A DNA stretch of 64,000 nt from Paenibacillus plantarum (GTDB lineage: Bacteria > Bacillota > Bacilli > Paenibacillales > NBRC-103111). This document shows, piece after piece, positions 24,943 through 33,016 of this stretch (position 1 is the first letter of the stretch; each line of letters starts with the position of its first letter). The notes under the pieces are model-generated. The model searched no databases, was not told the DNA's origin, and worked only from the letters and a program-made list of their open reading frames with translations. The position numbers and the translations under genes are program-made. Location of the stretch: NCBI RefSeq assembly GCF_013141695.1, contig NZ_WHNY01000075.1, forward strand, positions 310,001 to 374,000, in the 5' to 3' direction.

Positions 24943-25911
24943 CTATTTTTTGGCAGCCGGTGTTAATAGTTTGAGAATATCATCGAAACTCTTCACTTTA
25001 GCAGGGATTTCCTTTGTCAGAGGTGCACTTTGATTAATCGCATCCGTGGTCTGATGGAGTGTAATGTGATTGTCGAGGACTTTACCATCTAGCGTTACTG
25101 AGAATGTGATATCGAGCGTCTGATCTCGAATAAAGCCTTGATCATCTATTGCGATCTTCATGCTGCTTGGTGCTTTAAGTGCTAGTGTAGCCATCCCATT
25201 TTTCTTGAGTGCTTCGGCTTTATCGGCTGTTAGTAAACTATTTGTTTGTAAGGTACTGATGAACTCTGGCAATTTGGCTTGGAATTGCGTATTGATTTCT
25301 TTTACATTTTTGGTAGTCAGATCAACTTGAATCGATTTAGCTGAGGATCCGTCAGATAGTTTAATGGGATCTTTGGCTTGCTTAAACCACTTCGCATCCA
25401 ATCCTTCGAAAATCAATTTCGTAAGTGCAGTGGAAACTTGAGGTGTATTTTTCAACGTATCAGCCGTTAATGGACTAGTCGTTGTGCTGCTCATTTTTTG
25501 TAAATCTATGGCATAGAACTCATCGGCTGTCTTATTTAAGGCTGGCATATTAAAATACAATTTGCTATCTTTAATGAGAATTGGTATATCGATGGGGGAC
25601 GTAGATCCCTTGGGCGTTATACGTAAGTCTGATTGATATTGGAGGGGGTCCACTTGGCTAATGCCCTTCCACGTAATCGTGCTTTCTCTGATCAAAGATA
25701 ACAACCCATTGGTAAGAGGGTTTGCTGATTTCATTAAACCATCACTGATTGCGAGAGTTGTGCTTCCATCGAACGTATAAGATTTCAATTCCGATTGTTT
25801 GTTTACGGATTGTTGAAATGCTTCTTTAACTTGCGAATTGTCTGTGCAAGCGGTCAACGAGACGAGGCCAATTGCCGTTATCGCTGTTAGGGTAATCCAT
25901 TTTTTTGTCAT
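24943..25911 (-). CDS. Lipoprotein of unknown function (LolA/LppX-like layout)
   Basis: The 322-residue protein has an N-terminal signal (ITLTAITAIGLVSLTAC) and lipobox LTAC. The rest is beta-strand-rich with alternating Ser/Thr/Lys (SYTFDGSTTLAIS; LQYQSDLRITPKGS; DQTLDITFSVTLDGK). Such layouts are common among Paenibacillus surface lipoproteins of the LolA/LppX-like fold, but I cannot assign a function. The nearby divergent methyltransferase gene starts 90 bases away. It has its own terminator. Confidence 0.78.
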   Translation of the reverse strand: MTKKWITLTAITAIGLVSLTACTDNSQVKEAFQQSVNKQSELKSYTFDGSTTLAISDGLMKSANPLTNGLLSLIRESTITWKGISQVDPLQYQSDLRITPKGSTSPIDIPILIKDSKLYFNMPALNKTADEFYAIDLQKMSSTTTSPLTADTLKNTPQVSTALTKLIFEGLDAKWFKQAKDPIKLSDGSSAKSIQVDLTTKNVKEINTQFQAKLPEFISTLQTNSLLTADKAEALKKNGMATLALKAPSSMKIAIDDQGFIRDQTLDITFSVTLDGKVLDNHITLHQTTDAINQSAPLTKEIPAKVKSFDDILKLLTPAAKK

Positions 25912-26000
25912 GCTGGGCTGTCTCTCCTTCCATAATCCTTTATCATTATAAGGGTTTCTTATTCATTTGTCTGTAAGTAAAGAACTGGGGGTTTACAATC

Positions 26001-27131
26001 GTGCATCAACTAGGGCCTGCTAGCATTGTCGAGGTACTGAAGGAGCGTATTAGTTCGACACTAGATCGAAGAATATCCTTTCGAGACTATATGGAAATAT
26101 GCTTATACCAGGAAACAGTCGGTTATTACCGAAAGGATCAAATAAAGATAGGTAAACAAGGAGATTTCTATACCAGCTCTTCGATAGGAACCGTAATGGG
26201 GGAAATGGTTGCTTCTTTCATATATAACCATCTACGAACGCAATCCAATCTGCCGCCTTATTTGGAAATTGTTGAATGGGGTGGAGGTAATGGGCGAATG
26301 GCACGCCAATTGCTTGATGAAATGAATCAGGCTGCACCCGATATATATGAGCGGTTAACGTATACGCTTATTGAATCGAGTGCCTATCACCGCCAGTTGC
26401 AACAAGAAGTGCTTGTTGAACATGTGGATCGGATTCGTTTCGTGGATGAAACAGTTTGGTTAAGTGAGCCTCCGAGCGATCATGTATATGTATTGGCAAA
26501 TGAATTGCTGGATGCCTTCCCGATTCACCGCCTGCAGTACAAAGATGGGGCCTTTCACGAATCGTTTGTGATATGGCAAGAGGAAGAGCCTCTTTTACAA
26601 GAAATCTGGTTGCCTCTTGGACCTGGACGCATATTAGACTATCTAAATGCCTTAGAAGTTCAATGGCAAGAAGGACAGATCAGTGAATTGAATCTAGAGG
26701 CAATAGATTGGTATGTCCGACTTTCGGGACGGATGCGAAGCGGGTGCGTAATAGCAATTGATTATGGAGATCGGGAGGAGGAACTGTACGCCTCTCATCG
26801 GCATCAGGGGACATTAATGTGCTATCGGAAGCACGAAGCGCACGATAATCCCTTTATCGACCCAGGTGAACAGGATATTACGGCACATGTTAATTTCAGC
26901 TTATGTCAAAAGGCCGCGGTTTCCGCAGGGTTTGAACCCTCTGTGTATCAGACGCAGCGTCAGTTCTTAGTTGAGCAGGGCATTTTGGAAAAACTGCAAA
27001 ATCATTTCGATCCGAATCCATTTAGTGAGGTGTCCAAAAGAAATCGTTCAATCCGACAATTACTGTTAAGCGATGGAATGAGTGAATTGTTTAAAGTGTT
27101 TGTTTCAATTAAAAAAGGTGAATCGGCATAA
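26001..27131 (+). CDS. SAM-dependent methyltransferase, MidA/NDUFAF7 family (COG1565)
   Basis: The 376-residue protein contains the family N-terminal motif ISFRDYMEICLYQETVGYY and GDFYTSSSIGTVMGEMVASFI. The SAM-binding core is YLEIVEWGGGNGRMARQLL (about residues 87-105), with ESS at the end of strand 2, VLANELLDAFPIHRL, and the C-terminal QREFLVEQG-like stretch (QTQRQFLVEQGILEKL). The mitochondrial homologue dimethylates a complex I arginine. The bacterial substrate is unknown, since Firmicutes lack that subunit or have a simpler one. The GTG start follows CTGGGGGT at 25985-25992. The final codons lie within the 5' arm of its terminator. Confidence 0.85.
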   Translation: MHQLGPASIVEVLKERISSTLDRRISFRDYMEICLYQETVGYYRKDQIKIGKQGDFYTSSSIGTVMGEMVASFIYNHLRTQSNLPPYLEIVEWGGGNGRMARQLLDEMNQAAPDIYERLTYTLIESSAYHRQLQQEVLVEHVDRIRFVDETVWLSEPPSDHVYVLANELLDAFPIHRLQYKDGAFHESFVIWQEEEPLLQEIWLPLGPGRILDYLNALEVQWQEGQISELNLEAIDWYVRLSGRMRSGCVIAIDYGDREEELYASHRHQGTLMCYRKHEAHDNPFIDPGEQDITAHVNFSLCQKAAVSAGFEPSVYQTQRQFLVEQGILEKLQNHFDPNPFSEVSKRNRSIRQLLLSDGMSELFKVFVSIKKGESA

Positions 27132-27152
27132 TTGCCGATCCACCTTTTTGCT
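27113..27152. terminator. Bidirectional terminator overlapping the methyltransferase stop
   Basis: AAAAAGGTG-ATCGGCA pairs with TGCCGAT-CACCTTTTT around TAAT, which is the stop codon. The U-runs on both sides allow it to serve the convergent DUF2626 gene too. Confidence 0.88.
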
Positions 27153-27163
27153 CGTTATCTGCG

Positions 27164-27394
27164 TTAGACGGACATTTTGAAAAATGACCAATACGTAAAT
27201 CCGCTGAAGGAGATAATCATGTATCCCCAGAACAGCAATATGTAAGTACGTTCTGACAAGCGCATATAGCCTAGAATGACGAATACGGCAGTTTGAAAAA
27301 AGAAAATCAGAGACATAGGTATCATATCGCCAGCTAAGCTCATTAGTGCGATAACAAGTGTCCAAAAACCTAGAACCCGAAACATGCGATCCAT
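27164..27394 (-). CDS. DUF2626 small membrane protein
   Basis: The 76-residue protein starts MDRMFRVLGFWTLVIALMSL. It has three hydrophobic segments and the family pattern SLIFFFQTAVFVILGYMRLSERTYILLFWGYMIISFSGFTYW. DUF2626 proteins are conserved in Bacillales; the role is unknown. The ATG at 27394 has GAGGGGGA about 10 bases upstream. A longer overlapping minus-strand frame and an extended frame to 27430 are rejected. It has a well-formed promoter flanked by an inverted repeat, so it appears specifically regulated. Confidence 0.85.
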   Translation of the reverse strand: MDRMFRVLGFWTLVIALMSLAGDMIPMSLIFFFQTAVFVILGYMRLSERTYILLFWGYMIISFSGFTYWSFFKMSV

Positions 27395-27442
27395 TCTCGT
27401 TACATCCCCCTCTCGTACCACGTTGCACAATAACTACAACAC

Positions 27443-27471
27443 ATTATACCGTTTGATCCAAGTGGTGTAAA
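27443..27471 (-). promoter_or_regulatory. Sigma-A promoter of the DUF2626 gene
   Basis: On the minus strand, TTTACA (27471-27466) and TATAAT (27448-27443) are separated by exactly 17 bases. The 27484-27783 stretch upstream carries no gene and no promoter for the rsfA-like gene that I can support. Confidence 0.75.
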
Positions 27472-27483
27472 CCGTCAAACGGT
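27448..27483. repeat. 9-bp inverted repeat around the DUF2626 promoter (operator-like)
   Basis: ACCGTTTGA (27448-27456) and TCAAACGGT (27475-27483) are perfect inverted copies 18 bases apart. One arm touches the -10 box and the other lies just upstream of the -35 box. Confidence 0.6.
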
Positions 27484-27783
27484 GACGAAATTGAAAACAT
27501 TTCATCATATAGACGTAGTATGTCTTTTTATACGAATCCCATGTATGAGTGTCAAAAAATTTGGCAATACCATTTAGTATCAAATAGATTCTATGAACTC
27601 TAGTACGGGCATAGAAATAGTAATAATGGCAACGAATCAATTGATACCTGTCTGACTAATTGATTCTTCTTTATGATGTATCCGCAGGTAGGAGAGAATT
27701 TGATCAGGAATCGAAGCTCCCGAAAAGGAGAGACTTTGCTCTCCGACCAAAGATCCCTATAATTTGTTAGGAGGTTTGGCCTT

Positions 27784-28437
27784 ATGTCGGCAATTAGACA
27801 AGATGCTTGGAGCGATGAAGACGACTTAATTTTAGCGGAGTTGACATTGCGTCATATCCGAGAAGGAAGTACACAATTATCTGCGTTTGAAGAAGTTGGG
27901 GAGCGCATAGGACGGACCGCGGCCGCGTGCGGGTTTCGCTGGAACAGCTTTGTACGGAAGAAATATGAAGCAGCCATTCAGATCGCGAAAGCTCAGCGCC
28001 AGAAACGGACACAGCTGAAAAAGCATGCCCCTGTTTCGATTTCCGGTTCTTCTTCCATTGGTTTACTTGATAGTCCAGATGTGTCTACTGGCAAGAATGA
28101 AGTGTTTACTGAAGAAACACTATCTATTGATGCAGTCATTCGTTTCTTACGGCAATGGCGCAGTACCTATCAGGATATGAATCGTCATATTAAAACGTTG
28201 GAAAAAGAACTGCAGGACAAAGAGGACGAACTCGATAGACTTGGCAGAGAAAATAATAAGCTGAATAAACAAGTGAATGAAGTTGAAACCGATTATCGCG
28301 TTGTGAATGATGATTATAAAGCGCTTATTCAAATCATGGACCGTGCCAGAAAAATGGCCTTTCTTGTTGAGGAAGAGGAAGAAGAGAAGCCACGCTTCAA
28401 AATGGATGCAAATGGTAATTTGGAAAGAGTCGAATAA
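27784..28437 (+). CDS. RsfA family sporulation transcription regulator (YlbO-like)
   Basis: The 217-residue protein has an N-terminal Myb/SANT-like DNA-binding domain (QDAWSDEDDLILAELTLRHI ... GRTAAACGFRWNSFVRKKY). A linker and a long C-terminal coiled coil (about 130-190, MNRHIKTLEKELQDKEDELDRL) follow. RsfA-family regulators act in the prespore (RsfA) or mother cell (YlbO) of Bacillus. The position just before panE (ylbQ) and bshC matches ylbO. A perfect AGGAGG lies 9 bases before the ATG. The 27484-27783 region contains a GGAGAG/CTCTCC mini-hairpin (27728-27744) but no promoter with correct geometry. Confidence 0.87.
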   Translation: MSAIRQDAWSDEDDLILAELTLRHIREGSTQLSAFEEVGERIGRTAAACGFRWNSFVRKKYEAAIQIAKAQRQKRTQLKKHAPVSISGSSSIGLLDSPDVSTGKNEVFTEETLSIDAVIRFLRQWRSTYQDMNRHIKTLEKELQDKEDELDRLGRENNKLNKQVNEVETDYRVVNDDYKALIQIMDRARKMAFLVEEEEEEKPRFKMDANGNLERVE

Positions 28438-28458
28438 TCATTGATTTTCTTGGAATGA

Positions 28459-28500
28459 AAAGCTGCAAATCAAGGGGAGCCTTGGTCTGTGGCTTTTTTG
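28459..28500 (+). terminator. Terminator after the rsfA-like gene
   Basis: AAAGCTGCA pairs with TGTGGCTTT (two G-T pairs), with inner CAAGG/CCTTG around GGAG, followed by TTTTTT. Its 3' arm overlaps the panE promoter. Confidence 0.75.
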
Positions 28501-28509
28501 CTGTATAAT
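28482..28509 (+). promoter_or_regulatory. Probable promoter of panE
   Basis: TTGGTC (28482-28487) and a consensus TATAAT (28504-28509) are 16 bases apart. The start is about 23 bases before the panE ATG. The -35 lies inside the upstream terminator stem. Confidence 0.6.
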
Positions 28510-28538
28510 GGGGATACATGGATAAAGGTGGTTATTGT

Positions 28539-29492
28539 ATGCATATCATGATCATTGGTGCTGGTTCTCTTGGCCTTCTTTTTGCTGCTAAGCTTGCCCC
28601 GGTTTGTTCGCAATTAACAATAGTAACAAGATCTGTTGGACAAGCTAGAGAATTGACGGAGCACGGCATCCAACTCGTTGGGACAGAGTCACAAGAGGCG
28701 AAGCTTGCGAAGTCGATTGTATGTCAGAGTTATTCCGAAGAGATTAGTGGAAGTGTGGTACCGCTAGCGCGGGAAATCGATTATATCTTCCTTATGGTGA
28801 AACAGACGGCAATATCACCAGAACTCATCACCTATATTCAAAGCCAAATGACGCGTCACACTTACTTGATATGCTTTCAGAATGGCGTTGGTCATGAAGT
28901 GAAATTAAGTCAAGCCATTGGGTGGGATAAGCTTTTTTTTGCCATTACAACAGAAGGGGCTAAGCGAATTGGGCCTACTTCCGTTAAACATACAGGGCAT
29001 GGAATCACCTATTTGGGGGAGTTAAAAGCGTACAATCTTGCTGCCACAAATCATCATCATAATTTCATTGTGCAGCTGTTGGAATTAGCAGGATTTCGTG
29101 CGGAATTGTCGAAAAATATGGAAGTAAGAATCTGGAGCAAATTAGTCATCAATGCGGTCATCAACCCACTCACAGCCATTCTACGTGTTCAAAATGGTGA
29201 ATTGCTACGTTCAGCATGGACCCTTTCACTTATGAAAGATCTTTACCAAGAAGTGCTTCTTTTGGCTGCTGCCAAAGGAATTGAACTTCCGGTTGAATTA
29301 TGGGATACCGTTCAGGCAGTTTGCGAAGCGACAAAAACGAATCATTCTTCTATGTTGCAAGATATTGAGGCTTCGCGCCATACGGAAATTGACTATTTAA
29401 ATGGCAGTATAGTGAATATGGGCAATGAAAAGGGCATTGAGCTGCCTGCAAATAGCTTGGTGTACAGAATGATTAAAGCGATAGAAAATTAA
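28539..29492 (+). CDS. panE: 2-dehydropantoate 2-reductase (ketopantoate reductase)
   Basis: This NADPH-dependent reductase makes pantoate for coenzyme A. The 317-residue protein starts MHIMIIGAGSLGLLFAAKL (nucleotide-binding Gly motif). It has LICFQNGVGHE and the family's catalytic-lysine helix region (RIWSKLVINAVINPLTAIL). The C-terminal signature is SSMLQDIEASRHTEIDYLNGSIVNMG. The ATG at 28539 follows AAAGGTGG at 28523-28530; the ATG at 28518 lacks a ribosome site. It corresponds to ylbQ upstream of bshC and mraZ in B. subtilis. Confidence 0.92.
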   Translation: MHIMIIGAGSLGLLFAAKLAPVCSQLTIVTRSVGQARELTEHGIQLVGTESQEAKLAKSIVCQSYSEEISGSVVPLAREIDYIFLMVKQTAISPELITYIQSQMTRHTYLICFQNGVGHEVKLSQAIGWDKLFFAITTEGAKRIGPTSVKHTGHGITYLGELKAYNLAATNHHHNFIVQLLELAGFRAELSKNMEVRIWSKLVINAVINPLTAILRVQNGELLRSAWTLSLMKDLYQEVLLLAAAKGIELPVELWDTVQAVCEATKTNHSSMLQDIEASRHTEIDYLNGSIVNMGNEKGIELPANSLVYRMIKAIEN

Positions 29493-29505
29493 GAGGTGAA
29501 ACTTT

Positions 29506-29907
29506 TTGTTGAATAGTTTCGTTAGTCTATTATCTACCTTATATGCCTTGTTGGCTGTAGCGCCATTTATCACGTTTGTTTTAGTGTGGTTCCTCATCTT
29601 TCTGTTTCTGAAGGATAAGAAGATGACTACGAGGTTTACTATGGATATAACAACTTTGTTTCTACTAGGATCCGTATCCTTGATGTGGAACAAACTTTTT
29701 CATACCCAATTTGGTTTCTGGTTAATTGCCCTAATCTTATTAATTGCTTTTGGTATTATTGGGGGTTATCAAAACCATTTGAAAGGGGAAACTAATTTAA
29801 TCAAAGTAGGCAGGTTGGTATGGCGTCTTAGCTTTGTAGGCTTATCGGCCTTGTATATTCTGTTATTTTTCGTCCATATAGGTAAAAACTACCTTTTTTC
29901 AACATAA
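29506..29907 (+). CDS. DUF3397-type membrane protein
   Basis: The 133-residue protein has four hydrophobic segments (LYALLAVAPFITFVLVWFLIFLF; ITTLFLLGSVSLMW; FWLIALILLIAFGIIGGYQN; FVGLSALYILLFFVHIG) with the basic loop KDKKMTTRFTMD. Size and position between panE and bshC fit DUF3397 in Bacillaceae. The TTG start has AAGAGGTGAA upstream, and a second TTG follows directly. Function is unknown. In most Bacilli bshC follows directly; here the opp operon intervenes. Confidence 0.75.
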   Translation: MLNSFVSLLSTLYALLAVAPFITFVLVWFLIFLFLKDKKMTTRFTMDITTLFLLGSVSLMWNKLFHTQFGFWLIALILLIAFGIIGGYQNHLKGETNLIKVGRLVWRLSFVGLSALYILLFFVHIGKNYLFST

Positions 29908-30050
29908 ATTTCTTTCTGATTACCTGATTTTGGATATTATGGGCATTAATTAAGCGGATCTTTGTAATATTTATTTGAGATTTGTAGAAAATAACAAACA
30001 AAATCGTCTAGATTTTATTGACCGTTGGTTGTATAATTAAAAACCGTGAG

Positions 30051-30068
30051 AGTAAATTTTTTTACCAG
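30051..30068 (+). repeat. Operator-like repeat, copy 1, upstream of oppA
   Basis: AGTAAATTTTTTTACCAG lies 13 bases downstream of a TATAAT box (30032-30037). Its core is the inverted repeat GTAAA-TTTT-TTTAC. An identical copy lies 88 bases further on. Confidence 0.6.
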
Positions 30069-30094
30069 TTATTTAGTCAAAGGTAAATTAATTG

Positions 30095-30122
30095 TGGACA
30101 AACTCATCGTTTATGTTATAAT
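30095..30122 (+). promoter_or_regulatory. Probable oppA promoter
   Basis: TGGACA (30095-30100) and TATAAT (30117-30122) are 16 bases apart; the -10 is extended (TGTTATAAT). A second TATAAT at 30032-30037 may be an upstream promoter with a poor -35. The 29908-30094 stretch also holds a weak CodY-box-like sequence (29979-29993, about 11 of 15 matches). Confidence 0.6.
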
Positions 30123-30138
30123 TCCTTGCGTAGACTCT

Positions 30139-30156
30139 AGTAAATTTTTTTACCAG
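30139..30156 (+). repeat. Operator-like repeat, copy 2, upstream of oppA
   Basis: This is a second exact copy of AGTAAATTTTTTTACCAG, 16 bases downstream of the -10 box at 30117-30122. With flanks it extends to CTAGTAAA / TTTACCAG arms (7 of 8 paired). Confidence 0.6.
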
Positions 30157-30296
30157 AGATATAGGTGATGTTATATAACATGAAAGAAGCGGTTACATTG
30201 ATCTTCGGGTTAAGGGTGTAAGGTTTATGTTATTAAAACTAACAAAGCACCTAGCCATAGATGTCTAGACATACATATTTTAAAGGAGGAGTTTAT

Positions 30297-31979
30297 ATGA
30301 AAGCGACAAAGTGGGTTACTACAGCAGTAGCATTAACGCTTATGGGTAGCGTAGCAGTAGGTTGTGGCAAAAGTGAGGAAACACCAGCAGTATCACCAAC
30401 AGATGGTACTAAAGGTACTTCGGCTCCAGCTTCCAACAAGCCTCAAGAAATTAAGATCAATTTCTCTGCTGAGCCTCCTATTATGGACAGCTCCAAAGCA
30501 ACTGCAAATGCTGCTTTTACTTTTATTAGCGCATTTAATGAAGGTCTATATCGTACAGATAAAGATGGCAAAGCAGTAGCTGGTCTTGCAAAAGATATGC
30601 CTAAAATCTCTCCTGATGGTCTAACGTACACAATTGACATTCGCGACAATGCGAACTGGTCTGACGGACAACCAGTAAAAGCACAAGATTTCATTTATTC
30701 CTTCAAACGTACATTAGATCCGGCTACAAAAGGGCAATATAGTTTCGTAGTAGCATGGATTAAAGGTGGAGAAGCTGTTACTAAAGCGAAAACTCCTGAA
30801 GAAGTTAAAAAAGCACAAGATGCACTTGGTGTTAAAGCAATCAGCGACAAGCAAATTGAAATTAAACTAGAGAAGCCGGTTGCATTCTTTACACAAATGC
30901 TTGCATTCGGAACTTTCTTGCCACAACGTGAAGATTTCGTAACAAAAGCTGGCGACAAATATGGCGCTGAAGCTGACAAAGTAATCGGTGCAGGTCCATT
31001 CATTTTGAGCAAATGGGATCATGGCCAAACACTTGAGCTTGTTAAAAATGAAAAATATTGGGATGCTGCAAATGTGAAGTTAACAAAAGCAACAGTCAAT
31101 ATTGTTAAAGACACAAATACAGGCCTTAACCTATATGAAACAGATGCGGCTGATTTGACTGAAATCAATCGTGATCAACTTACTTTGTACAAAGGTAAAC
31201 CGGACAACCTGCCTAAACCAGAGTTGACGAACTCCTACTTGATGTACCAAGTGAAGAAACAACCAGCTCTTGCGAACAAAAAAATTCGTCAAGCACTTGG
31301 TATGGCAATCGATCGTCAAGCTTATGTAGATACAGTTCTAGCTAACGGTTCCGTTGCTTCCACTGGTCTAGTGCCAGGTGGTACTTCTGACGGTGCTGGC
31401 GGTGAATTCCGTAAAACAGCTGGTGACACACAACCGAATTTCGATGCTGCTAAAGCGAAAACTTTGCTTGCTGAAGGTTTGAAAGAGCTTGGTCTAACAG
31501 CACTTCCAAAAATGAAAGTGAACGCGGATGATACAGAAACTGCGAAAAAATCACTTGAGTTTATCCTTGCACAATGGAAACAAAACCTTGGTTACGTTGC
31601 TGAAGCGAACCCAGTTCCTCATGCATTGCGTATCGAGCTTTCCTCCAAAAAAGATTTCGATATCGTTCTTTCCCTATGGGGCGCAGATTACAACGATCCA
31701 ATGACATTCTTGGATATGTGGGTAACTGGCAGTGAGTTTGATGAAGGTGACTACAGCAACCCAGAGTACGATAAACTTGTGAAGTCCGCTCAAACAGAAA
31801 CAGATACGACGAAACGTGCTAAAGCTTTGGTTGATGCTGAGAAAATCCTTATGGATGATCAAGGTGTAGCTCCATTGTACTTCCGTACTCGTGCGTACCT
31901 GAAAAAAGCATCCATTTCCGGTTTGATTCTACCATCGTTTGGTCAAGAGTGGGAATTGAAATGGGCTACAGTTAAGTAA
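30297..31979 (+). CDS. oppA: Oligopeptide ABC transporter substrate-binding lipoprotein OppA
   Basis: This is the extracellular peptide-binding lipoprotein of the Opp importer. The 560-residue precursor has a signal with lipobox VAVGC, then a Thr/Ser/Pro-rich linker and an SBP family 5 domain (KINFSAEPPIMDSSKATANAAF; DNANWSDGQPVKAQDFIYSFKRTLDP; VIGAGPFILSKWDHGQTLELVKNEKYWD; KIRQALGMAIDRQAYVDTVL; RIELSSKKDFDIVLSLWGADYNDP). The ATG at 30297 has AAAGGAGGAG. Codons are strongly biased, fitting an abundant protein. It heads oppABCDF. In Bacillus such systems import nutrients and signalling peptides for sporulation. Confidence 0.95.
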   Translation: MKATKWVTTAVALTLMGSVAVGCGKSEETPAVSPTDGTKGTSAPASNKPQEIKINFSAEPPIMDSSKATANAAFTFISAFNEGLYRTDKDGKAVAGLAKDMPKISPDGLTYTIDIRDNANWSDGQPVKAQDFIYSFKRTLDPATKGQYSFVVAWIKGGEAVTKAKTPEEVKKAQDALGVKAISDKQIEIKLEKPVAFFTQMLAFGTFLPQREDFVTKAGDKYGAEADKVIGAGPFILSKWDHGQTLELVKNEKYWDAANVKLTKATVNIVKDTNTGLNLYETDAADLTEINRDQLTLYKGKPDNLPKPELTNSYLMYQVKKQPALANKKIRQALGMAIDRQAYVDTVLANGSVASTGLVPGGTSDGAGGEFRKTAGDTQPNFDAAKAKTLLAEGLKELGLTALPKMKVNADDTETAKKSLEFILAQWKQNLGYVAEANPVPHALRIELSSKKDFDIVLSLWGADYNDPMTFLDMWVTGSEFDEGDYSNPEYDKLVKSAQTETDTTKRAKALVDAEKILMDDQGVAPLYFRTRAYLKKASISGLILPSFGQEWELKWATVK

Positions 31980-32003
31980 GTAATCTTTAAAGTAGTTTAA
32001 AGC

Positions 32004-32042
32004 AGAAGGGGCCGTTCGCACCTCGTGGGAGCGGCCTCTTCT
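32004..32042 (+). terminator. Intercistronic hairpin between oppA and oppB (partial terminator or 3' stabiliser)
   Basis: AGAAGGGGCCG pairs imperfectly with CGGCCTCTTCT around a GCACCTCGTGG-type loop. There is no T-run, so it is more likely a stabiliser or weak attenuator that raises OppA over the membrane components. Confidence 0.6.
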
Positions 32043-32080
32043 AACTTTCTTGTCTTATATTTTAATAAAGGAGGAGCAAT

Positions 32081-33013
32081 ATGATTAAGTTCATTCTTCG
32101 CCGTTTCCTATATGCGCTTATTACGTTATGGCTAATCTCAACATTTACTTTCGTACTGATGAAAAACTTGCCAGGTAATCCACTAGGAGAAGGCGCTGAG
32201 AAGATTCCGAAAGCTACGAGAGATATGTTGATGAAGCAATACGGGCTAGATAAGCCATTGTGGGAACAATACTTGACATTCATGAACAATATCATCCATG
32301 GCGATCTAGGAGCTTCCTTTCAATTCCCTGCTCACAAAGTTACTGATATTATCAAACAAGCTTTCCCTTCATCCTTAGAACTTGGATTGATTTCAATTGT
32401 TATCGCAATTGTTGTTGGTTTAACTTTAGGGATTATTGCAGCCTTGAAACATAATAAAGTTGGCGATTATACAGCTATGTTCATTGCGATCTTAGGTGTT
32501 TCCATTCCGTCCTTCGTACTTGGGCCAATGCTTTCTTATTATGTAGGAGTAAAGTGGGGGATTTTACCTGCTGGTTTATGGAAAGGTCCAGAATACAAGA
32601 TATTACCAGCAATTGCTTTATCCTTCGGTACAATTGCGATTTTGGCACGGTTAATGCGTACGTCCATGTTGGATGTTTTGAATCAAGATTATATTAAAAC
32701 AGCGAAGTCAAAAGGTTTGTCAACTATGACAGTAGTATTTAAGCATACAATTCGTAATGCGATATTGCCGGTTATCACGATCATCGGTCCAATATTTGTA
32801 AACGTCATCACAGGTACGTTAGTTGTTGAACAAATTTTTAGTGTACCAGGTTTGGGTAAACATTTTGTATCGTCTGTATATTCGAATGATTATACGATGA
32901 TTTCTGGATTAACTATCTTTTACTCAGCGATTTTGATTGTCGTTATCTTTATTACTGACGTTGTGTATGGCTTAGTAGACCCTAGAATTCGTCTTGGGAA
33001 AGGCGGGAAATAA
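32081..33013 (+). CDS. oppB: Oligopeptide ABC transporter permease OppB
   Basis: This 310-residue inner-membrane permease has six segments: an N-terminal one (FILRRFLYALITLWLISTFTFVLM) and five in the binding-protein-dependent transport domain. The EAA-type loop lies near residues 200-225 (LDVLNQDYIKTAKSKGLSTMTVVFKH). It ends in the DPRIRLG motif typical of OppB/DppB. AAAGGAGGAG precedes the ATG. It pairs with OppC to form the channel. Confidence 0.94.
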   Translation: MIKFILRRFLYALITLWLISTFTFVLMKNLPGNPLGEGAEKIPKATRDMLMKQYGLDKPLWEQYLTFMNNIIHGDLGASFQFPAHKVTDIIKQAFPSSLELGLISIVIAIVVGLTLGIIAALKHNKVGDYTAMFIAILGVSIPSFVLGPMLSYYVGVKWGILPAGLWKGPEYKILPAIALSFGTIAILARLMRTSMLDVLNQDYIKTAKSKGLSTMTVVFKHTIRNAILPVITIIGPIFVNVITGTLVVEQIFSVPGLGKHFVSSVYSNDYTMISGLTIFYSAILIVVIFITDVVYGLVDPRIRLGKGGK

Positions 33014-33016
33014 TTC

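Noticed and set aside
27105..27428. 107-residue minus-strand frame overlapping the DUF2626 gene
   Set aside because: It is in a different frame from the DUF2626 protein, contains the terminator, and has no family pattern; the shorter frame has the ribosome site and the conserved motif.
27758..27763. TATAAT as a promoter of the rsfA-like gene
   Set aside because: Transcription would begin on the ribosome site itself (27769-27774) and the -35 is poor.
27680..27780. Possible riboswitch (glycine- or T-box-like) before the rsfA-like gene
   Set aside because: GGAGAG and a short hairpin are present, but the conserved cores of known classes are missing and no terminator or anti-terminator pair was found.
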